NCBI GenBank assembly: GCA_023251595.1
Contig: JAHEYM010000295.1
Coordinates: 1 to 5,559, forward strand
DNA: 5,559 nt
Direction of reading: 5' to 3'
DNA from: Bacteroidota bacterium
GTDB lineage: Bacteria; Bacteroidota; Bacteroidia; AKYH767-A; JABDAW01
This document shows, piece by piece, positions 1 to 4,713 of the stretch. Position 1 is the stretch's first letter. Every line of letters starts with the position of its first letter. The position numbers and the translations under genes are program-made. The notes below the pieces were generated by a model, which did not search any database, was not told the DNA's origin, and saw nothing but the letters and a program-made list of their open reading frames with translations.

Positions 1-1189
1 TATATTTAAGAAAAAATAAAACCACAAGTCCTGCAATGACAATTCCTGAAATAACATATTGCATATTCTTTTTCCACTCAAAAAACCATCCGAGTGCCTT
101 GATAAGAAAATAAGCCAAAGCCATTTCAAAAATCAGAATAACATATCCCGGAATGTGAATGGCAATATCCCGTTTCACCTGAGCATCTGCAAACAATGTT
201 AGCGAAGCTCCTGCCTGTTCAAAACATGACCAGAAGAATATAACGAATAGAATTAATATAAATATGACCGATATCCTCTGTTTCTCTTCTTTTAATAACG
301 ATTTATCCGTAAAAATAATAACCGCCATCGCGAGAAGTGCAGCAAGCGTTAAAGCCATGATAATATCAAAACCTGCAATTTTAGACCATGAATTTTCAGG
401 ATCTTTAAGAACATCTTCACCGCCGGCAAAAAAAGCAATGATTTTCTTCCAGTTCAGAAGACCAAAAATCAATGCGATCGAACCAAGTATCGTCACACCC
501 GTTTTTAAATCCATTTTCGCGTTTGGCATTCCCACCGGTTTGCCATCAGGTGTTCTGAGATGTTTATTTTTTAATAATTCAAACGAAATAGTACTGAGAA
601 CCATTCCGATGGCAGCAGCAAGAAATCCCCATCTGAAATCATGAATTGTTCCATCGTGCGGTTGAGCGAGCGTTCCACAAATTAATGGAGAGAAAAAAGC
701 GCCAAGATTAATTCCCATATAGAAAATTGTGAAAGCGCCGTCTATTCTGCTATCTCCCTTTGGATAAAGTTGTCCGACCATCGTTGAGATATTTGGTTTG
801 AAGAAACCGTTCCCGATAATTAAAGCAGTCAGACCTATCCACATCATTGAGAGCGCCGATGCACTTTGAACTCCATCGGTCACTAAACTTCCGCTAAAGA
901 ACATCAGGAATTGACCCAATGCCATCAACAAGCCACCAACAAGAATACTTCGGCGATTTCCCCAATAGCGATCGGCAATATATCCTCCCAAAAGCGGTGT
1001 AAGGTATACCAAGCCGGTATAACTTCCGTAAATGTTCGACGCCAGTGCCTTGTCCATAAACAGGGCCTTCGTCATGAATAAAATGAAAATGGCACGCATT
1101 CCATAGTAGCTGAAACGCTCTGCCATCTCCGTGAAAAACAAAAGATAAAGACCTCTTGGGTGTCCTTCTTTTACTGTTGGTGTTTCCAT
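1..1189 (-). CDS. POT/PTR2-family proton-coupled oligopeptide transporter, 3' end outside window
   Basis: This inner-membrane major-facilitator symporter imports di- and tripeptides with protons. The frame reads METPTVKEGHPRGLYLLFF from an ATG at 1189 and stays open to base 1, giving 396 codons of a family usually around 450-550 residues or longer. Family motifs are clear: ExxER in helix 1 (E21, E24, R25, followed by FSYYG), the first PTR2 signature GNGFFKPNIS at about residues 126-135, the second signature FYMGINLGAFFSP shortly after, and the helix-7 motif WSCFEQAGASL at about 319-329. ExxER and the helix-7 motif belong to proton coupling and substrate binding in characterised POTs. No Shine-Dalgarno precedes the ATG, which is normal for Bacteroidota. 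It is divergent from the thioredoxin gene across 90 bp. One oddity: residues about 332-396, after the FAD that follows helix 7, hold two extra hydrophobic stretches and not the usual IPxSxFQ-NP continuation. Family assignment is secure; substrate range is not. Confidence 0.93.
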   Translation of the reverse strand, partial: METPTVKEGHPRGLYLLFFTEMAERFSYYGMRAIFILFMTKALFMDKALASNIYGSYTGLVYLTPLLGGYIADRYWGNRRSILVGGLLMALGQFLMFFSGSLVTDGVQSASALSMMWIGLTALIIGNGFFKPNISTMVGQLYPKGDSRIDGAFTIFYMGINLGAFFSPLICGTLAQPHDGTIHDFRWGFLAAAIGMVLSTISFELLKNKHLRTPDGKPVGMPNAKMDLKTGVTILGSIALIFGLLNWKKIIAFFAGGEDVLKDPENSWSKIAGFDIIMALTLAALLAMAVIIFTDKSLLKEEKQRISVIFILILFVIFFWSCFEQAGASLTLFADAQVKRDIAIHIPGYVILIFEMALAYFLIKALGWFFEWKKNMQYVISGIVIAGLVVLFFLKY

Positions 1190-1204
1190 AATTTTAGTTT
1201 AGTA

Positions 1205-1235
1205 TTCCTATATTTGCCCTAATGTTCACGCCAAA
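1205..1235 (-). promoter_or_regulatory. possible promoter of the peptide transporter
   Basis: On the minus strand, TTTG (1235-1232) is followed after exactly 19 bases by TATAGGAA (1212-1205). The spacing fits the Bacteroidota -33/-7 arrangement, but the -7 element keeps only the TA of TAnnTTTG. Transcription would start near 1200, leaving a leader of about 10 nt. The call rests mainly on spacing and location and is weak. Confidence 0.22.
1209..1216 (+). promoter_or_regulatory. possible -7 element of the thioredoxin gene
   Basis: TATATTTG is an exact match to the Bacteroidota -7 consensus TAnnTTTG and lies 63 bases before the thioredoxin ATG, inside the divergent intergenic gap. The -33 partner is poor: GTTTCC at 1182-1187 is the best candidate and its spacing is slightly long. 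The element overlaps the proposed minus-strand promoter, so the two genes would share or compete for this stretch. Confidence 0.4.
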
Positions 1236-1279
1236 CGTACGGACAATTATAGATATGGACAACAGGTAATCAAAAAAAA

Positions 1280-1795
1280 ATGAAAGCATACCAAAATATC
1301 AAATTAACAATCCTATTCAGCCTCATCGGCATGATTGGTATAGCTCAGGAAGAAATTCGCTGGATTGACTTTCAGGCTGCCGTGCAGGCGACACAAATTT
1401 CACCCAAAAAGATTTACATCGATTTCTACACCGACTGGTGCGGCTGGTGCAAGAAAATGGATGCTTCAACCTTCACCGATTCAACGATTATCGATTACAT
1501 GAACAAGAATTATTATTGCGTGAAGTTCAATGCCGAAAGTCACGACACATATACCTATCAAGGAAAAACATACACCTACAAACCTGAATCGAGAGCCAAT
1601 GAACTTGCGGTTTTTCTGTTGAATGGCAAATTGCAATATCCGACAACGGTTTTTCTTAACGAGAGAGCAAATCTGATTCAACCCTTGCCAGGCTATCAAA
1701 CCCCTGAAATTCTCATCATCATCCTGAAATACTTTGCCACCGATGCTTTTACGAGAATCAGTTGGGAAGATTACCAAAAAAAGGAAAGTAAATAA
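1280..1795 (+). CDS. exported thioredoxin-fold protein with a WCGWC active site
   Basis: This is a thiol-disulfide oxidoreductase-like protein of 171 aa, probably acting in the periplasm. Residues 1-22 form a signal peptide: a short basic N-terminus (K2, K8), a hydrophobic core ILFSLIGMIG, and a likely signal peptidase I cut after IGIA, before Q23. The mature domain starts with a β-strand KIYIDFYTDW and the redox motif CGWC (C54-C57), followed by KKMD. The cis-proline expected in this fold is P121 in QYPTTVFL, and PGYQTPEIL (137-145) leads into the last helix. The pattern matches the Thioredoxin_7/DsbD-gamma-like or DUF255-like proteins common in Bacteroidota. A tryptophan between the active-site cysteines (CGWC, not CGPC) is usual in that group. 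The ATG follows a run of A bases with no Shine-Dalgarno. The TAA abuts the stop of the converging DUF1569 gene. The partner substrate cannot be inferred from the neighbours. Confidence 0.9.
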   Translation: MKAYQNIKLTILFSLIGMIGIAQEEIRWIDFQAAVQATQISPKKIYIDFYTDWCGWCKKMDASTFTDSTIIDYMNKNYYCVKFNAESHDTYTYQGKTYTYKPESRANELAVFLLNGKLQYPTTVFLNERANLIQPLPGYQTPEILIIILKYFATDAFTRISWEDYQKKESK

Positions 1796-2239
1796 TCAGA
1801 CTCCGAACTGCGAAAGATGGTGATTGGTGTGACGATAGAAGAGTCCGCCCCACTCTTCCGGAGTCAACACCCCGAATGATACATGTGGCAAGTAAGTTCC
1901 ATGAAGACCTCTGTCGTGCGCATCTTTCAGATTTTCAAGAAGTTTCTTCCTCTCAGAATCAAAAATCTTTGGATCAACAACCTTAAACGATTTTGCAGTC
2001 GGCGCATTTTTCCGAATCGGTGCATCTTTCAACACAAAACTTTTAAAAACATTTCGAAGAATCCAGTTGCTTTCGTCTCTGAATGGTTTCTTTCCCAGCG
2101 GATTATCCAGACTATTGTTCAAATGTGCCAACATCTGCGCAACATCCATTTTCCCCCAAACCGCCTTTGACTTCGGATTTAATGCTTCCGTTCGATGAAC
2201 CAGTTCTTCGTAAATATCTTTTGAAAAGATTGTTTTCAT
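1796..2239 (-). CDS. DUF1569-family (DinB-like four-helix) protein
   Basis: The function is unknown; the family is a small cytosolic helical-bundle relative of DinB/YfiT proteins. With the start chosen here (MKTIFSKDIYEEL) it has 147 aa, a typical length. Recognisable features are ALNPKSKAVWGKMDVAQML near the N-terminus, with H39 in helix 2, and the C-terminal block LTPEEWGGLFYRH-TNHHLSQFGV, with H137, H140, H141 and Q144. These histidines resemble the metal-binding positions of DinB-like proteins, so a bound divalent metal is plausible but not shown. The frame extends upstream to ATGs at 2245 and 2263. I reject 2263 because it lies in the centre of a palindromic repeat, and the family normally begins at MKTIF. 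The gene converges on the thioredoxin gene with no gap and lies 41 bp downstream of tRNA-His on the same strand. No separate promoter is visible, so tRNA read-through may supply transcription. Confidence 0.85.
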   Translation of the reverse strand: MKTIFSKDIYEELVHRTEALNPKSKAVWGKMDVAQMLAHLNNSLDNPLGKKPFRDESNWILRNVFKSFVLKDAPIRKNAPTAKSFKVVDPKIFDSERKKLLENLKDAHDRGLHGTYLPHVSFGVLTPEEWGGLFYRHTNHHLSQFGV

Positions 2240-2248
2240 AATCATTTT

Positions 2249-2276
2249 GTAGAGACATTGCATGCAACGTCTCTAC
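2249..2276. repeat. 28-bp near-perfect palindrome, dispersed-repeat type
   Basis: The outer arms GTAGAGAC (2249-2256) and GTCTCTAC (2269-2276) surround the inner palindrome TTGCATGCAA (2258-2267). The only mismatch is A2257 opposite C2268. The sequence lies between tRNA-His and DUF1569, starting 5 bases past the tRNA 3' end in the tRNA reading direction. No T-run follows on either strand, so it is not a standard intrinsic terminator. Very similar GTAGAGACGTTGCATGCAAC-type palindromes are, from memory, widespread intergenic repeats in cyanobacteria and some Bacteroidota. Copy number here is unknown because only one copy lies in the window. Confidence 0.8.
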
Positions 2277-2280
2277 GCCG

Positions 2281-2355
2281 GGTGGCTGATGGGGCTCGAA
2301 CCCACGACCCTCAGAACCACAATCTGATGTTCTAACCAACTGAACTACAGCCACC
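2281..2355 (-). tRNA. tRNA-His (anticodon GTG)
   Basis: All four arms fold. The acceptor GTGGCTG pairs with CAGCCAC. The D stem is GTTC/GAAC with loop AGTTGGTTA. The anticodon stem is TCAGA/TCTGA around TTGTGGT, with anticodon GTG at 2320-2318. The T arm GTGGG-TTCGAGC-CCCAT has one G·T pair. The histidine identity element is present: an extra 5' G (G-1, base 2355) opposite discriminator C73 (base 2281). The terminal CCA is not encoded, since CGG follows C73, so it must be added after transcription. The gene closely resembles E. coli tRNA-His. A good promoter lies just upstream at 2373-2403. Confidence 0.97.
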
Positions 2356-2372
2356 ATGTAATGAACGAGGTG

Positions 2373-2403
2373 CGAAGGTACTGAATTTAGGGCTTTCTCC
2401 AAA
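2373..2403 (-). promoter_or_regulatory. promoter of tRNA-His, Bacteroidota type
   Basis: On the minus strand, TTTG (2403-2400) is separated by exactly 19 bases from TACCTTCG (2380-2373), a one-base variant of TAnnTTTG. This is the -33/-7 architecture of the Bacteroidota primary sigma factor. Initiation is expected near 2368, leaving a leader of about 13 nt before the mature tRNA 5' end. Confidence 0.65.
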
Positions 2404-2421
2404 ATCCAAAATCAAAAGAAC

Positions 2422-2429
2422 TAACTTTG
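2422..2429 (+). promoter_or_regulatory. possible -7 element of copA
   Basis: TAACTTTG, followed by CA, is an exact TAnnTTTG match on the strand of copA, 110 bases before its start. No convincing TTTG lies 19-21 bases upstream; the nearest pyrimidine-rich match, TTTC at 2394-2397, is about 24 away. If used, transcripts begin near 2434 and carry the C/G-tract repeat in a leader of about 105 nt. I see no CueR- or CsoR-like operator that I can support. Confidence 0.4.
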
Positions 2430-2442
2430 CACAGATGTAAAC

Positions 2443-2474
2443 CAGGGAGTCCCCCTTTGGGGGATACAGGGGGC
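2443..2474. repeat. C/G-tract hairpin repeat in the copA leader
   Basis: TCCCCC (2450-2455), a TTT loop and GGGGGA (2459-2464) form a perfect short hairpin. A second GGGGG follows at 2469-2473 and could pair with the same C tract instead; GGG at 2445-2447 adds a further run. Sequences of this form (CCCCCTTTGGGGG plus another G5 tract) are, from memory, common dispersed intergenic elements in Bacteroidota. No T-run follows on the plus strand, so it is not a clear terminator. Confidence 0.6.
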
Positions 2475-2539
2475 ACGGTGTAAAGAAGTGAGGAAAGGTC
2501 TTCTGAATAAAATATATCATTATATAACGCTAATTTTTT

Positions 2540-4636
2540 TTGGAAAAACAAATCAGGTGGAAAGTAGAAGGGATGAGCTGCACTGCGTGCTCGATGAACA
2601 TTTCTCAGGTTATCCGAAAATACGGTGGCACGAATATATATGTAGATTTTATTTCGGGTGAAGCCAAATTCGACATCGACTCTTCAGTCACGCTCGATCC
2701 GATAGAAAAAAGTATCCATAAAATAGGATACACCGTAATTTCGTCGGAAGGAGAGAAAAAACATTCAGAGGATTCGTCGACTTCGCACGGGCACGACCAT
2801 TCTGATCTCTCGAAAACAGAGCTGCGTTTTTTGATTTCACTGATTTTCACCATCCCGCTTTTAATTCCAATGGTAGTGCATATCCATTTTCTTATGAACC
2901 CGATGGTTCAATTGATGCTTTGTCTTCCTGTGATGATTATCGGAGGTATTCATTTCGGGAGAAGCGCAATTGCATCTGTTATTTCATTGATGCCGAATAT
3001 GGACGTTCTTATATGTATCGGGTCATTTTCTGCATTTATATATAGTCTTGCAGGGACTTTTATGATCCACCCTGACAGCACACAGGATATGCATCATTAT
3101 CTTTTTTATGAAACAGGTGCAACGATCATTACCTTGGTATTGCTAGGAAATCTGATTGAACATCGCGCAGTAAAACGCACAACAATTGCCATCAAAGAAT
3201 TAAAATCAATGCAACCTCACACCGCGAAATTGATGATCGGTGATCCTGAAAAAAATCAATTTACGCTCACGGCAGTTGAGAATATTAACAAAGGCGATTT
3301 TCTGCTCGTAAACAGAGGAGATAAAATTCCGGTCGATGGTAAGATTGTAAAAGGAGAAGGTGCTATCGATGAATCTATGATTTCGGGTGAAAGTCTTCCG
3401 GTTGAAAAAAAATCGGGCGATTTATTAATCGGTGGAACGATTCTCGAGACCGGTGGATTCGTAATGAAAGCAGAAAATATCGGCGAAGAAACTACGCTCT
3501 CACAGATTATCCGTCTCGTGAAAGATGCACAGGCAGCGAAACCGAAAATTCAAAGAATCGGCGATAGAGTTTCAGCTATTTTTGTTCCGATCGTTATTCT
3601 GATTTCACTTGGAACTTTATTGATTTCCTGGCTCCTCATCGGAATTGCGTTCAAAACATCATTGATGAATAGTATTGCTGTACTTGTGATCTCCTGTCCC
3701 TGCGCGATGGGTCTCGCAACACCCACAGCACTCATGGTTGGGTTAGGTAAAGCGGCAAGAAAAGGGATTTTGGTGAAGGGTGGAGATACCCTCGAAAATC
3801 TCGAGAAAATTAAAACAATTGTGCTCGACAAAACCGGCACCCTCACAACAGGTAATTTTTTGATCAATAAAATTATATCGGTAGGTGAGGATGAAAATAT
3901 TATCCGTTCAATCATATATCATATAGAAAGCAGATCTTCGCACCCGATTGCAGTGTCTATGACTGAAGCCTGCAAAGACTTTGCGCACTTTACAGATGCT
4001 TCTTCTTTTACACAATTTGAAGAAGAAAAAGGTCTGGGGATGAAGGCAACCGACTCCCGTAACAATATATATAGGATCGGTTCCTTTCAGATTGCGAAAG
4101 ATTTGTCCTCAGATAATGCCCATCAATTATATATGACGAAGAACAACATACTTTTGTCGATGATTGATATTGAAGATGAAATAAAAACCGGCGCGAAAGA
4201 AATGATCGCCGAATTAAAAAAATCAGGAATTCATACCGTGATGCTGAGTGGAGATACGGAACAACGATGCAGAATCGTTGCCGATAAACTTGGAATTACA
4301 GAAGTTTATTCCAATCAGACACCTTCACAAAAAATTGAAAAAATAACCGAGCTCGCAATAAACGGTGCAGTCGCGATGGCAGGCGATGGAATTAATGATG
4401 CTCCGGCACTTACCAAAGCAACGGTCGGAATTTCCATCAGTGGATCAACGCAAATTGCAATACAGTCTGCACAAATAATTTTACTGAACAAACAAGGACT
4501 TCAGGCAATTCCGGAAATGATTGCTATAAGTAAACAAACGATGCGAACCATCCGTCAAAATCTTTTTTGGGCATTCTTTTATAATATAATTGCAATTCCA
4601 TTTGCCGCGGCGGGTTTCCTTTCACCAATGATTTAA
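2540..4636 (+). CDS. copA: Cu+-transporting P1B-type ATPase (CopA-like), ends early at an in-frame TAA
   Basis: This inner-membrane pump should export Cu+ at the cost of ATP. The 698 residues hold, in order: one N-terminal HMA domain with GMSCTAC (C14, C17); a histidine-rich linker (75-88); the first membrane helices with MPNMDVLI (151-158); the actuator loop ISGES (281-285); the metal-site CPC (386-388); the phosphorylation site DKTGT (D430); the nucleotide-domain SSHP (H468, P469); the hinge GDGIND (615-620); and N674-x6-YN-x4-P687 in helix 7. CPC plus this helix-7 pattern is the P1B-1 (Cu+) signature. The start is TTG at 2540: the in-frame TAA at 2531 excludes anything further upstream, and the next ATG (codon 12) would remove half of the HMA metal loop. 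The end is abnormal. The TAA falls after PMI, before the last helix, and downstream codons still encode that helix (see 4637-4708). Read through, the protein would be 722 residues, which is normal for a single-HMA CopA. Confidence 0.93.
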   Translation: MEKQIRWKVEGMSCTACSMNISQVIRKYGGTNIYVDFISGEAKFDIDSSVTLDPIEKSIHKIGYTVISSEGEKKHSEDSSTSHGHDHSDLSKTELRFLISLIFTIPLLIPMVVHIHFLMNPMVQLMLCLPVMIIGGIHFGRSAIASVISLMPNMDVLICIGSFSAFIYSLAGTFMIHPDSTQDMHHYLFYETGATIITLVLLGNLIEHRAVKRTTIAIKELKSMQPHTAKLMIGDPEKNQFTLTAVENINKGDFLLVNRGDKIPVDGKIVKGEGAIDESMISGESLPVEKKSGDLLIGGTILETGGFVMKAENIGEETTLSQIIRLVKDAQAAKPKIQRIGDRVSAIFVPIVILISLGTLLISWLLIGIAFKTSLMNSIAVLVISCPCAMGLATPTALMVGLGKAARKGILVKGGDTLENLEKIKTIVLDKTGTLTTGNFLINKIISVGEDENIIRSIIYHIESRSSHPIAVSMTEACKDFAHFTDASSFTQFEEEKGLGMKATDSRNNIYRIGSFQIAKDLSSDNAHQLYMTKNNILLSMIDIEDEIKTGAKEMIAELKKSGIHTVMLSGDTEQRCRIVADKLGITEVYSNQTPSQKIEKITELAINGAVAMAGDGINDAPALTKATVGISISGSTQIAIQSAQIILLNKQGLQAIPEMIAISKQTMRTIRQNLFWAFFYNIIAIPFAAAGFLSPMI

Positions 4637-4708
4637 GCGCTTTCGATGGCATTTTCTGACGTGATCGTAGTGGGAAATTCTCTTCGGATCAGATTCATGA
4701 AAGACTGA
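4637..4708 (+). pseudogene. copA: severed C-terminal helix of CopA
   Basis: These 23 codons plus TGA continue the copA frame directly after its TAA. They read ALSMAFSDVIVVGNSLRIR followed by FMKD, matching the last transmembrane helix (M8) and the NSLRLR-type tail that ends CopA proteins. The usual family spacing is four residues between PMI and MAF; here the stop plus A-L-S fill exactly those four positions, so the frame is intact and one codon has become a stop. Relics of long standing would be expected to show frameshifts, and none is seen. An ATG at 4646-4648, nine bases past the TAA, opens a 20-codon frame that covers the helix and could restart translation. TGA lies 5 bases before the next gene, a typical operon spacing. 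Whether this piece is translated is unknown. Confidence 0.8.
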
Positions 4709-4713
4709 CCCGG

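Noticed and set aside
264..644. 126-codon plus-strand open frame
   Set aside because: It lies antisense inside the peptide transporter, which has clear family motifs; the frame has no recognisable domain.
2249..2276. Intrinsic terminator for tRNA-His
   Set aside because: The stem is good, but A bases and not a T-run follow it in the tRNA direction, and no T-run exists on the other strand.
2281..2355. tRNA-His as an integration site for a genomic island
   Set aside because: No integrase, no direct repeat of the tRNA 3' end and no mobile-element genes are visible within the window.
2112..2402. 96-codon minus-strand open frame running through tRNA-His
   Set aside because: It covers the whole tRNA gene and the start of DUF1569 in another frame; tRNA genes often yield such false frames, here with the usual SSDCGSEGRGFEPHQ-like peptide.
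3550..3915. 121-codon minus-strand open frame
   Set aside because: It is antisense to the CPC and DKTGT region of copA and shows no protein features of its own.
4634..4636. Genetic-code reassignment of TAA
   Set aside because: The thioredoxin gene ends at a TAA directly abutting its convergent neighbour, and copA is the only gene interrupted, so a local event is the simpler reading.
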